Positions 1 to 11,830 of a stretch of 64,000 nucleotides of DNA are shown here, piece by piece. Position numbers and translations under genes: made by a program. Under the pieces are notes generated by a model. It had not been told where the DNA came from. It ran no database searches and was given only the letters and a program-made list of their open reading frames with translations. Position 1 is the stretch's first letter. Every line of letters begins with the position of its first letter. This DNA comes from Ficedula albicollis (Eukaryota; Chordata; Aves; Passeriformes; Muscicapidae): positions 17,461,687-17,525,686 of the forward strand of contig NC_021677.1 of the NCBI RefSeq assembly GCF_000247815.1, read 5' to 3'.

Positions 1-1803
1 AGGAATGGGATGAAAAGCAGAAGTGCACTTCTGCCTCTTCAGCTTGGTGGATGTTTGCCCAAGACCAGCCTCAGAGCTGCAGGCACGGGCAGGCTGCTCA
101 AACAGCCCAATTAAGCCTAATGAAGGGGGATGCTCAAGAGCAGTAGAGCCATGATCTTGCAATACATTTAGCTCTTCTCTCCAGCTCTTTGTTCTGAAGC
201 AACTCAACAGCACCAGTAAGAGGCAGCTTATTTCATCACCTTTCATGCTCCCCGTGCTGCTACACTGCTTGGTACCAACACCTACAACCACCACTGGTAT
301 TACAGGAGGTGGGTCTCACTGAGGATGCTGTAAAGGCAAGGCCTCCTTGCCCGCTCCTCCATCATCCACTAAATTCTGTATGATGCACAATGCTTAGTGC
401 TTGAGACATTGCTTCCTGGACGTTTGAATTCACCATCTTCTGACTCCAAAGTAATTCTTGTTTGCAAAAACTGGAAATTCAGCAGTGGCATGAAACATCT
501 GAAAACCAGGACACAGTTCATGCGAAATGCCGTGACTGGGGCTGTAGCCATTTACATCAGAGATGAATATTTCAGGTCAGTTGTTCAGCAGTAGAATCTC
601 ACTACACTGCCCTTGATTCAGAGATCCTCTGCTCTCCTGCAGCTCATTATATTCCTGTTTTTGAAGAGATAATGCACAGCTCTTCCTTAGGTTGACCGAC
701 CAAACTTGAAATGCACAAAGGAATCCTTTGAACATTAAACCACCTGGCTCAAACTGGATTTCATAATGTCAGCACAAATTACTGAAGACTGCTCTGCCTT
801 AGTTCAGCTCTGTTCCTTTTCCCACACAAGAATATCTACTCGTAGTCACCATATAAATTTACTAAGATGTCACATCAGGCACACCCAGGAAACAGAGGCT
901 GTCCTTAGCTCTAGACTAAAATGCTCTTTAAAGCCCCCTTTTTCCTAAGGAGCAAAGCACACCTGCAAGTTTCCATCCAGTGGCCTTTTAACACTCAAGC
1001 ACCTGTCAAGGAAATGTTGACCCACCAAGACAGAGCCACAGGAGCCTTTCCAACAATAGCCAAATGTTTTATATTGCAGAACATTCAAAAAGCTTGCTCC
1101 TCATCCCCTCTGCCCTCCATTCTGAACTGAACTGCAAGGTAACTCCCAGCCTGAGACCCAGGATTAGAGGCATCACATGTACTCATTCTGGATCAGAGCC
1201 AAGAGAAAACAGTTGTAGTTTGTTCTATGCTGCATGTCTATTTTTACTTCCTCCTCTTGGTATCTAAAGCTTGGATAATTTTAAATAGTTATTTACAATG
1301 TTCCTTCTCCTCTATTTCTCTCTCCTTACCCCCCATCCCCAACCCCCAGCCCTTTTTTTATGTCAAAGAGTGTTGGAAGCATAGTAAGGAAATGATAAGT
1401 TTTGACAGTTTTCCGGGCTTGTTGATACGTGAAATTAAACAAAACCATTAACAGGGCTACTTTTGACAATCTGGGGGCTTCTGCACAAACAGTGATGCCG
1501 TCATGGTTGAAAGAGAAATCATTAAGACAAAAAGATTAGAGAGAAGTCTAGGCTTGAACCTGATCTACTGGCAACAAAATGAGCGTCTGTATTAACTCCA
1601 TTTGGTAAGTGCAGAGTTGGCTTTAAATTTTTTTTAAAAAGTCCCCTTCAAAGATGCCAGGCTATTGACAATTATATTTTAAAAATTTCCCTTGTGAAAT
1701 GTTTAACACATTATTTGCCTAATTTTTCCTGATAATCCATTCTCTTGCAAGCAAGGTAGCTCATGTCAAAATCTGAAACCTTTTTCCCCCCAATAAATGT
1801 TGA
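1..1803. other. Unique non-coding sequence, no gene seen
   Basis: Both strands carry only short open frames (at most about 75 codons). These frames overlap one another and resemble no family I know. There is no recognisable repeat, RNA gene or promoter. A pyrimidine-rich patch lies near 1300-1350 (runs of C and T), with no convincing exon after it. Confidence 0.6.
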
Positions 1804-1881
1804 GGGTTTTTTGTTTGGTTTGTTTTTTGGTGGTTTGTTTGGGTTTTGTTTGTTTGTTTTGTTTTGTTTTTGTTTTTTTTT
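1804..1881. repeat. T/G-rich low-complexity tract, (TTTG)n-like
   Basis: This tract is almost entirely T and G, with irregular TTTG, TTTTG and TTTGG units, and ends in a run of nine T. It is a low-complexity or degenerate tetranucleotide repeat. The reverse strand would read as a CAAA-type tract, like those at 16.59, 22.0 and 34.9 kb in this window. Confidence 0.85.
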
Positions 1882-3589
1882 GCAAGGCCCTTTATTCTAA
1901 GGTCAAACCAGTGGGACATCAGAAGGAATACTGTCACAGCCCTAAGACACAGGATATTTGAGTAAGGTGTTTACTTCAGGAAAGAACTCAGTGGAAATCT
2001 TGAACAGGCTGCTTGGTGCATCTGTGCCTAAGCAGCAAAACTGTGAGGAAAAGACACAAGCAGTGGGTTCTTTGCAAGCCCTGGACTTTGCAATTGGCTG
2101 TGGAAGTACCAGAATATTCTGCCCAAGACAAATTGCTCACAGGCATTAATAGAGCAGAGTCAGTCAGTACAGCAGGTGTCTTACTCTAAAAGCAGAGATT
2201 ATCAGTCTCTTCTACCCCAAGAGATACACAGACACGTGCATTTGCTCTCTTGGCAAAAAAAAAGCTGCCTGTGGAATTAGATCCTTCAAATTGTTCTAAT
2301 GGGCTAGAAAATAAATTATTCAGGCTTCAGTGCCTACATTTAGAATTGATCTTACAGTATGATAATCAAAGTAATCCCAAACAGCCCTGGATATATGCTT
2401 GTTGGTGGAGAAAATTATTCTGAAGTTACAGCTACACACTTAAAATACTGCAGGAGAAATTGACTCATTGTTCATGATAATGGTGCTGGCGTCTTTAAGT
2501 GGGGTTTTTTATTGGTTTTACTACATAGAAAATGCATCTAATTGAAGTTTCTTATACTGTATCTGATTAGGATCTACTCATCACACTTCCTCTTTTAGCA
2601 AAAAAAAATAAAATTCCTTGTGTGTTAAGAAATACACTGATAACAGAATCCAAGTGGAAGATATGACCAGTTGTTCTGCAGTTAAACTAACTCCCTTGGA
2701 GGATTTTTCTCCCCCAGTCTTTACATATTTAAGCTATAAGGGATCTCTCAATCCCATTTGCAGGAATATGCTTCCCCCGCCAAGTACAGAGTTAAAGTAC
2801 ACAGTGAAAAAAACCCAGCATCTAAGTATCAACACCAGTGATGTGAACATTATCCTGCAAATGTTCTTGTAATATCAGGCACACTTAAATTACTGCTGCT
2901 TTCAGCTAGATGCACAGAGGGGGTGGAAATGGAATACATATGTATATTGACAGGATCAAATGAATCAAAGATCTTACATGGAGAAGCAGGAGCACAGGTG
3001 TAAGTGCAGAGGCTGCAGCGCTCCACATAAACCCCTGGGAAGGACTGTCTGTTGTCTATCCTGGAGGGAGTGGCCGCTTCTGGGAAACACCTTCAAACAC
3101 ATTGGCCACTTGTGGAGAACACCTTTCAGCAGGCAGTTCATGGCCATTAGGTCATTGAAGCCCCTGCAGCCATTCATCTGCACCATGCCACCAGGACCAA
3201 CTGAAAATTGCAGGTGGTGTCCCCCCACATGGATCAACTCTTTGGCAAAGCTCATGAGACATAAACTGGGAGTGTCACCTCAGTGTGGCACAAGCTGCAT
3301 TGCTTTCACTAGCCAGAGGTCCTAAATTTAACAAATATGGGATGGTAGAAGCACATTTCTAGATTTAAGAGTATTGAGGCTCTAGAGCTCTGCAGTGTAA
3401 AACTAAAGGATATGCACAAATTCCATCCAATATGGCCATGATCTGAGCTGTGTCCTTTTAGCAAGAATTTAAAAAGAACTAGGGAAAAAAAAAACACTTG
3501 AGAAAAGATCAGTTAGTAAGGACCACACTCCTGGGAGTGAAGAGAGTGGAACAATAGCACTCCCTGAACACCAGTATGGGATAAGAATG
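1882..3589. other. Unique non-coding sequence, no supported gene
   Basis: No known repeat or gene is recognised. The one part with longer open reading is about 2960-3325, where a 121-codon plus-strand frame and a 93-codon minus-strand frame overlap. Neither translation resembles a known protein, and the region is only slightly richer in GC than its surroundings. I do not call either as a gene. Confidence 0.5.
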
Positions 3590-3810
3590 GTGAATAGAGG
3601 ATCATTATTCATTTTTCTTAAGACTAGAAAAGCTAGAGGTTGTTTGGTCTGCAGACTGAAAACCAATATAGTGAAGTACTTTTCCACAAACATTTAATTA
3701 AATTCTGGAATTCATTGCCACTGAGTTTTGTGGGTGCTGAAATATATGCAGGTTCAAAAAGGGATTACACAAATCAGATGAGAGCAAGGTATTCCAGCAT
3801 TTCTCATAAA
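3590..3810 (+). mobile_element. Old CR1-like LINE 3' remnant
   Basis: The text follows the order of old amniote CR1 3' ends: a 'gaggatcattattcat' type block, then a 'ctggaattcattgccact' block, then a 'gtgggtgctgaaa' block, then a 'caggttcaaaaagggatta' block. It is heavily diverged, with no intact frame and no clear terminal octamer. It is a non-functional fragment on the plus strand. The subfamily cannot be assigned by eye, and the boundaries are approximate. Confidence 0.5.
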
Positions 3811-5574
3811 TGATATTTTACTTGAAGACTTTACAGGGGAAGACCTTAAACTGTTAATTGGAGGAGCTGATTAAAATATCCCATCTTTTTCCTTCTTTTT
3901 TTTAATATTCTCTCCGAGAATCCCTGAGCAACCATGACCAAAAATAGGGTAATCAGCTAGATAAAACCTTTTCAACTTTATGGGGATTTGTTTGTTCTCC
4001 TTACGTCCCCTCTTCCCCCATTAGTTTAAATGTTCACTTAAAGTTTGAATTTGATTTTTTTCTTTTTGCTTGCTTGTTTTGACTCCACATTAGCCTACTT
4101 TCAGAGATAGGGTTATAGATATAGACACCAATCAAGGAGTTAAATCCCTGCTTCTCCTTACCTACATATCACATCCTTTGTTTTGTATCAATGAATACAT
4201 AGCTTATTTCAGTGTAAAATTTAAAGATCTATTTCAACCACTGAATTTATCTAATTTAGAAACAAATTCAAAATCCCTATCTCCCTCAGATTCACTGAAC
4301 CTATAAATGCTATGTATTTATTTTCCTGTCAGCTTGCAGATCCTCTTCAGCTTCTTCTCTCGGGAAAGGGAAAGGGGTAACTGAGTAAAGCACAGAGCAT
4401 TTCAAATGCCATTCTCTTCAGCTCTATATATAAGCAGAAAAAATTTAAAAGCTGTATGAAACTAGTTGTTTGGGCCTGCCATCCCACATCCTTTTCACTT
4501 TCCCTAAAAATTAGTTCTGAATACAAAAATCTCACATTGCTATATGGGCCATTATGTAGAAAAGCAGCAGCCAAGGACCACCAAGAGCTGCAGGCCTGCA
4601 TCCTCAGCTGGTGTCAACATCATGACTGATGGGTCACCATCCTAAGCAACAAGAGCCAAGAATCCAGCCTGAACGTCCCACTGGACATTTTCTCCTGAAT
4701 TAATATCCTGTCTGCCTCTCCTTCACAATGTGTCCTGCCAGCAGTGCAACACAGCACGCAGCACTCAATATAATTTCAAAGTAGATGTGCCGTGCCATCT
4801 TCCATGAGCCTGAACTTGGCATCCTGCACAATGGGCAGGCATGAACACAGGTAGCTGAGTGCTACAATCCCAACCTGTGTTCTGCCTGCCAGCATGATAT
4901 TCATGCCCTCACTGCCCTCTAACTCTGCTGTGTCTTGTCAAAGGTTAGAAGAAACACATATCAATAACTCATGTTGTTGTTTTCCTTCCCTTTCGACCCT
5001 TCTCTACTAAAACCAGGCTTTGTTTTAGGATGCACCCAGTGCATGAGCCTGACGAATACCAAGTGATTTCATCAAGCTTAAAAAGAACTCTGAAGTCCTG
5101 TTTGTAAACTACATGGGCAAAGAAACATCACAACAATGGCATTCCTTTTCACACCATCAATAATGGAAACATTCAAAATGCTGCATTTTCGGTTATCCTG
5201 GTGTGGATTTAGCCTCAGGAACTTAAGCCCCAAGAAATTCATTATTCCTTCTCAGTTGAGTTCCACCACTAAATTGCAGTCTCATACAACTAAAGTAAAT
5301 TTGGGGACAATTGAAGATGTCAAAAGACAGAATCTCATGCTGACACTCCACTAATGGAAAAGTGAATAAAGAGTCATTCAGGTAATCCCTGCTGTTTTAT
5401 GAGTAGCATTCTCCCTCACACTTGCTCCTCCAAATCATAGCTAGCTATCAACTATAGAAGAACAGAACTGCAACATTTATGAGTTAACACCTCCAAACTA
5501 TAAAGTGATAGTTTCCCTTCATAGGTTCAAAATTCATTGAAACACTTAAATGTGTGCTCAATTGCATCCTCATT
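3811..5574. other. Unique non-coding sequence, nothing recognised
   Basis: This stretch mixes AT-rich DNA with small pyrimidine-rich patches (for example around 3890-3905 and 4060-4080). Open frames are at most about 84 codons and resemble nothing I know. No RNA gene or repeat was seen. Confidence 0.55.
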
Positions 5575-5900
5575 CAGCAATGCAATAAAAGAATGTGCTT
5601 AACTGCCATTGACCTTAATTAGGCCCTCTTGTAGCGCACTGAATTGCCCTGGGCTGCAAAGCTCTGTCGCTGAGGATGTAAAACCTTGCAGAAATAGAAC
5701 AGCTGAGAATGACCTATTAAGGCAGCATTGCTGATAAAAGATTAAACATAATAAAAGAATATTAAAAAGTGGCGATTATCAGTGTCAAAAGCATCTAATC
5801 TGGCAATTTGCCTAAATTGTAATTCAAATTAAAGATTATGAGGAAAGCAGTGAGTTAATGACAATTTACTAAACCAGAGAAAATGCATGAGTTAGAAAAA
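5575..5900. other. Candidate conserved non-coding element (AT-rich)
   Basis: This block holds densely packed AT-rich words typical of developmental enhancers: TTAATTAGG near 5616-5626, repeated AATTCAAATTAAAG-type words near 5820-5835, and TTAATGAC near 5855. It has no repeat signature and no open frame of note. The resemblance to vertebrate conserved non-coding elements is one of texture only; conservation itself cannot be seen from one sequence. Confidence 0.25.
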
Positions 5901-8900
5901 GAAAAGGGATGAACACACTACCACTACTCTTTTCAGGTTCTAGCTTTAACTGCTGCCAAACTGAAATTGGTACAGCTTTTTCATCTGCTCCTCAAATGTA
6001 ATTTTTAAATCCACCTGGGATTACTGTAACAAAATAGCTACAGCTGTAATGAGGAATACATGCATGAGGTCTGGAATCAGAATCCATCAAATGAAGACAA
6101 TCATATAACAAAGAAGCAGCAGTGGAAGAGAAGTGGGTGGGACCCGGAGTCTCCATTCTGTTCCATCCTTACAGCAGTAAGTAACTTTCAAAATTACTTT
6201 GTAGCATAAACTGGGAAAAGACCAGATCTGGAGCTGTAGATGCAATTGCAATGCTGCCGTCACATACCCAGCACTCAACACTGAAGGCAATAGAAGCAAA
6301 TAAAATGGTAAAGTTTGGGGGGTTGAGCAACACAAACCCTGTGATTTTGTAAAGGAGATTGCTGATGGAGAATTTTACTGAACCATTTGGTGAGACACTG
6401 AGAGAAACTGAGAATAATAAGCCTCAGTGACTCCAGAGGCCACAGCTTAGTTCTTTGGCTTAGTACAGATTTCCTGTATTAGATAAAGTCCAGATTATTC
6501 AGCATCTTTAGCATTTTTCTCTCCCCTGGAGATACTGGATGGGTTTAGAGTAAACTGTAGTGAAATAATGATGATATGAGTCCCCAAAAAAACCAAACAT
6601 AAATGAACAGCCTCCTTACAGAACACAAAGATGACAGAGATGGTCATTCTATTTCATATTACTTGAAAGTTTTTAAAACATGTTGCAACAAGCACAGTCT
6701 GCAGAAAAATAAAATGAAACCAAATTTTATATGTTTAATCCATCCACAGAGGTATGTAGATAACATAAGATTGGTTGCTATAGAAACACCCATAGTGAAC
6801 ATAGAACCTATAGCTGAAATGCAAAATAAGTTGTGAATTTAAAAAAACTGCTGATACTGTAAAAAAAGCCCCACTAGATAGCAGCTAAAGGTGATGCCCT
6901 CCCTCACAAAAGCTTTCAAAAAGTAAGTCTCCACTCTATAAACCAATATTTGATTAAACATCCTGAACAAAGAATCTCCTGCAGCGCCCCGTGGCAGAAG
7001 CTAAGTTCTGGAAGTTGAGCCAGACCACAAAAAAGGCCTCTGGTTTCAGTCCTGGATTTCAGGGCAGATAGTATTTCTCAACACATCTGGCTTTTCATAT
7101 ACTGAGGCTGATTTTGAGCATCTTTTCTCAAGTCCCAAATTGTGCTGCTTCCATTGTGATTATGGCTTATTTTCCTGATGGAGACCTCTACAAACATAGT
7201 CTGCACAACAGGTCTTCTCCAATTCCTTTGGTAGCAATGCAGCTGTGCCACATTCTCTGCTCCCATTCAGCTTTCTGAAGTGTACTCAGCAGCTAGTGAC
7301 AGTGTCAGGAAAGATGTATAGGGTCACTATCAAACACTGCTGTCCACCCCACAGCTGACAGCAGAGGGCTGGAGGTGCAGGTCAGTGGGAACACCAGCAC
7401 TGCAGCACTCCCCTCCTCAGTCCCACCATCGATACTGTACCTGAAACCTGCTCTTTCAGCCCAGGCACTGACACCACCTGAGGACAGACAAATATCTGGT
7501 ATCACAGGAAACCCCTTCCCACTATTGTGTCTCTCTAAAAAGCACAGGAATCTGAGGCTGATTTCTGGCCAGCCCAACTCTTTTTGAGGAGCTCAAGCCC
7601 CACTCAGGAATTGAGCCAATTGTGAGCAGGGACAAAAAGGTTTTGGGAAGCAGTAGGACTTGGACACAGTATCTCATTTCCTGAGGTTTAACTTTTCAAG
7701 GGGATGGGGAAAATGACCAAATTTGTACATCACAGCTGGCTTACAATGAGAAGTCTTTTTTAAACAGTCCTATCAATAAGCAGCTCACATGGTCATAGGA
7801 AGGATTTCTGACATGTTCAGTATTGATCCCCTGATCAATAACAGGCTTGTGAACAATAATCACACCCTAATAGCCTCACATCACAAAGCTCATCTTCTTT
7901 CACTGAACTCCATCAGAAAGCTAAGCAAAATACATTCTGAATCTTTTATGGATTCTTTTTAATGGCTTGTTAATATTATTTGTACAAGCAAACAGAGTAT
8001 TTACTACCATCTCAACTGCCTAAATTCCATGTAAGCAGTCCCTTGTAACAAAACCAGTGTTACGTCTGAAATAGCGTCTCTCACTTCAATAGCTCAAATG
8101 CCTTGTCAAGAAAGCTATTCTAATTGGGTAGGAGTACAAGAGAAAGCAAAGACTATTCCCTTGTTTTATGTTAGCAATTTTTAATGATTGTTTATTTATA
8201 TTAGGCTTTGCTATGCAATAGCACATCTGAGGCTATTTATACACAATTACTTGTATCCCAAGCCACTTGCAAGCATGGGCAGTATGCCATCAGTAATGAA
8301 TGCCACCTCAAATAATCCTTTTTTCTGCACTAGTTATCCCCAAAGGAAACACAACAGTCCCTTCTTATCACCAACTGAATATCTGCTACAGAAGCACTTC
8401 AGATCCTTTGGAATAAATGAATTAAACAGATCTGTGATCAGCAGCTTTGTTGCAACATGCAGACAGGAGAGACCACAGATTGCCCTGCCTGCATGTTTTG
8501 TTTTGTTTTTCTACTTCATGGATCTGAGAAATGGGACTATGACATAAAAACGAGTGTAAACATTCCCTATGGGACTGTCCAAACAATGAGTTTACACTAA
8601 GGGCTCCCTCCAAGTACACCTGTGGTCACATAAGCACCGTTGACATTTCTGAACTGCAGAATATTTCTGGACTAAACTTCATCTTCTTTTGTCAAATGCT
8701 ACAAAGATACAAGACAGGAAGAATGCAAATATTTCTTCTGACCTCCAGTCTGTATCACCAGCATTTAGACATCTAGGGTGGCATTCAAGTCACCTGACTT
8801 TTGGTGCCAATGCTGTTAGTTGTGTCAATGTGGCTCATCATGGCCTAAGCCTGCCTTTGGTCAGCTGAACAGCTCCCTGGACACCATTAACAGCATGGAT

Positions 8901-9239
8901 CAGAATTCCCCTGACCACAAGGGCAGCCCAGATGCCTGGAGTTAGGGCAACTCATATCTCAGCTCAAATACACCTGCCCAGACTCTGTTTCACTTGTCAT
9001 TGAAAGGAAATAAGCTTCTTCAAAGTTCACTCCAGCCTATTCTAGAATATGCATCAAGGCCAAATGACTCCTTGGGAAACCTACTCTGAGCGGTAGCTGG
9101 AATGAACACCCTGGGCAGCAAAAAATCCCTCCTTACCCTGTTACCTAAATGAGAGAAAAGATGTTCTCTTTACAAATGTCAGGTTGTGAAGCTTTACAAT
9201 CCCCTCTGAGGCAATTCAGAAATTAACTCATCTATCCTT
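5901..9239. other. Unique non-coding sequence, nothing recognised
   Basis: No repeat family, RNA gene or plausible coding exon was recognised. The longest frames (about 90 codons near 7305-7577 on the minus strand and 119 codons near 8188-8547 on the plus strand) have no familiar sequence features. The first lies in a moderately GC-richer patch at about 7270-7620. I treat both as chance frames. Confidence 0.5.
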
Positions 9240-9600
9240 ATTAATTAAAAGTACAAATTGCTTTATTTTATTCCTTATTACAAAGACATGCTAGCGCATA
9301 GATATTAAACCCTCATGTGTGGTCAAATATACATAGAGAGCATGATGAATCAAATTATCTCAGTTTAGCAAGTCCCAGCCAATGCTCATGGAAAGCATTC
9401 ACATACACTTTCATTCTTGCACTGCCCCTTATGTGTGTTATTGCTTAGTAGCTCTTAACAAAGGTGCGTGACTGACATGAATTTATAGCTTTTTTATTAC
9501 TTTGCCCCTTCAGGTTATAAATTCATGAAACAGTTGTAGTTTATTGCATTTTTATGTTTGTCAGTTTTATTTACACACTCTTTCTTGCCATTAGATAGGA
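9240..9600. other. Candidate conserved non-coding element with a 12-base inverted repeat
   Basis: This is an AT-rich block of enhancer-like texture (TTAATTAAAAG near 9240, several TTATTAC words). It contains a perfect 12-base inverted repeat, CATGAATTTATA at 9476-9487 and its complement TATAAATTCATG at 9516-9527, separated by 28 bases. No coding potential was seen. Deep conservation is a guess. Confidence 0.3.
9476..9527. repeat. Perfect 12-base inverted repeat, 28-base spacer
   Basis: The arm at 9476-9487 (CATGAATTTATA) is the exact reverse complement of the arm at 9516-9527 (TATAAATTCATG). As RNA, a few more pairs could form just inside the arms (G-U, C-G, G-U and A-U type) before an open loop. 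It could be a pair of binding sites, a short hairpin or chance in AT-rich sequence. Confidence 0.75.
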
Positions 9601-10804
9601 AAAACCTTTTGGGTTTCTGCAGATCCTCAATCATTCTGTGCCAGGGCCTGAAATGAGATGGAAACAAAGTCTTCTGGCTCATCTAAAAATAAATGGTCAT
9701 CTCAAAACTTCCTCAGCACATCCTTCCACCATAAAGCACTACTACATAAATATGACTTCATAAATTATATGTCCTAAATTTTTGCACACTCACAGCAGTT
9801 TACCAATAAATGTTCTGCAATACCTGCTTAAAAAAAAACCTAGACATAAAATCATTGCCAACGATGATAAATGATTACAGCTTAATAACAGTCAAGCTGA
9901 CAAAGCTGAAATGTCCACAGGGTTCAGTGCAATTCAAATTCCACAGGTGAAATAATAAAAAGCTTTAAAATATAAATGTTCCTGCCTTCAGCAAAGAGAG
10001 GGGATGTAGAGAATGGCCTCGTGACACCAGGGTGTGTACTAATTCTAGGATGTCCCCCAAAACAAAATACTGGAATTTCATGCAAATTTAGTAGGCAAGA
10101 GAATAAATGAGCTTCAGGGCAGAGATGATTGAATGTGTCTGTGTTGGATGAGACAGTTCTGATGAGAGAATAAAATCAGAGACAGACATGGGAGCAGGAC
10201 AGAAAAGAAAGGCAAACATTGCAAAGCACAACTTTATCTGAACAAGAATATATTTTGGATAGCAAACCACATTCTTGTGTTAACTACAAAATCAGATTTT
10301 CTGGATAGGAAAGCAGAAGGCAGCAGTGGGACCCTCAGTTTCAAATCTCTCAGTGAAGTTCAGGTTAAAAATCATACTTATCAATCAAGGGAAAAGTTTT
10401 ATTTAGTAAAAATTGGAGTCTGCAGCTGTGCTGGAGAGAACCTGCTCACAATTAATGACCTGTAGCCACTCAATGCTAAATGACTGATTTCAAATTGTAA
10501 ATAAGCAGTTCTGTAAGAACAAAGTGTCTCTAGATTATTTCAGCCACCTTCATTCCATTCAATTAACAATTTCACAGGCAAAACACAATCAAAGGGGCAG
10601 AGAGCTCTCAACTTCAGAAGATGAGGTGAATCCCCAAGAAGCATCCACTTCTATATTATTCCTGGCCTTTCTCACTCTCAGAAGATGGAGTGAGCTTTAC
10701 CTTGCAAGTAAGAGCAGGAAAAGTTTGCCAGGACAAACACAACAAGAAGAAATCACCCGGTTTTCAGTCCACCTCCTCTCTTTCCCTCATCCCTCAAAAG
10801 GTGA
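9601..10804. other. Unique non-coding sequence, nothing recognised
   Basis: No repeat, RNA gene or plausible coding exon was identified. Open frames near 10277-10465 and 10524-10832 are short and resemble no known protein. Confidence 0.55.
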
Positions 10805-10859
10805 TTCAATTAAAATTCCACCCAACTCATGAACTTTCTGCACATAAGCCAGAAACAAG
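10805..10859 (+). repeat. 55-base direct repeat, copy 1
   Basis: This segment is identical, base for base, to 14321-14375 (start TTCAATTAAAATTCCACCCA, end CCAGAAACAAG). Upstream flanks do not match. Downstream, the word ATTTGGAG follows both copies at different distances, so the related stretch may run on for a few more bases with a small insertion or deletion. It matches no repeat family I recognise. Confidence 0.9.
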
Positions 10860-11559
10860 CCAATTTGGAGCCAATAAGAAGATGCTCTCTCACAAGAGGC
10901 AGGTATCAAAAGTACACAGCTAAAAAGGGAGGAAAGGATAGCAGATTGAATGAGAGTTCTCTAACAAAAGTGGAAAAATAAAGCAGAAGAACATGAAAGA
11001 AAATCCCTTGAGTAAACAGTCTGTACTACCTAACCATACAACCCTCTAGACTCAGTGATCTGTGTGAATATTCCTTCTCTATCCCTGACCTTCATCCTGA
11101 CATATGCTATCTCAGCAATTTTTGCTATTCTACAGAAATTCTGCATTTATCCCTAATTTGAAGACTTCCTGTGTTCAGTGAACCAAGTCTGCTCTCTGGT
11201 CAATGACTGTGGTCTCCTACTTGCCTGTGCAGGGGGAAAGAAAGAATTGATGGGGCAAGGGGATACCAAGAGGATTGCAGTAGTGAAGTCAAGGGTTGGT
11301 ATGGCACAGCCAAAGAGGGCTGCAGTCACAGGGAGGACACTGGGGATTGGAAACACTTCCCTAGAGGAAAGCTCTGGAGGAAAATGCAGCATTCTCAGAC
11401 CCAGCATCTGCCTTCTCTTCACTGCAGCAGCACAGAGAGAGCTGATGGAAATATGATGTCATTGTACCCCTTTGTTTTAAGGGAAAAAGTTGCTATTGGC
11501 AAGCTGCTGTCTGGGTAATTGCTTCCTTTTTGGTCTAATGAATCTGAGATTTGTTGTCA
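10860..11559. other. Unique non-coding sequence, nothing recognised
   Basis: Overlapping open frames of about 90 codons lie on both strands at about 11153-11456, but neither resembles a known protein. No repeat or RNA gene is seen. Confidence 0.5.
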
Positions 11560-11830
11560 GCCTTCCAGGGGCACTGAAAAGCTCATCTATTTTCTCCATT
11601 TTATCTGGATAAAATGGCCATGGGATTTGCTCAGTTAGGCAGCATTAGTGTGAATGATTACGAGGAAGTGCTAAAGCGCCACCAAGCCATTCATGGCACT
11701 ATCAGAGCTCTGTATTAGTCCTCTCTAATAAAAACTAGTTCTTATAAAGAATAATTATCCTCAGCTGTAATCTTTAATAGTTATGTCTGGTGCAAGCAGC
11801 TAGAGCTAGTTTCTGAAATACTTAAATAAA
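11560..11830. other. Candidate conserved non-coding element with palindromic GATA-type site
   Basis: This AT-rich block holds a near-perfect palindrome, CCATTTTATC (11596-11605), TG, GATAAAATGG (11608-11617), which places two divergent GATAA words back to back. Further AT-rich words follow (TCTAATAAAAACTAG near 11725, AATAATTATCC near 11750, and AATCTTTAATAG near 11770). Its texture is enhancer-like. Function and conservation are inferred only. Confidence 0.3.
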
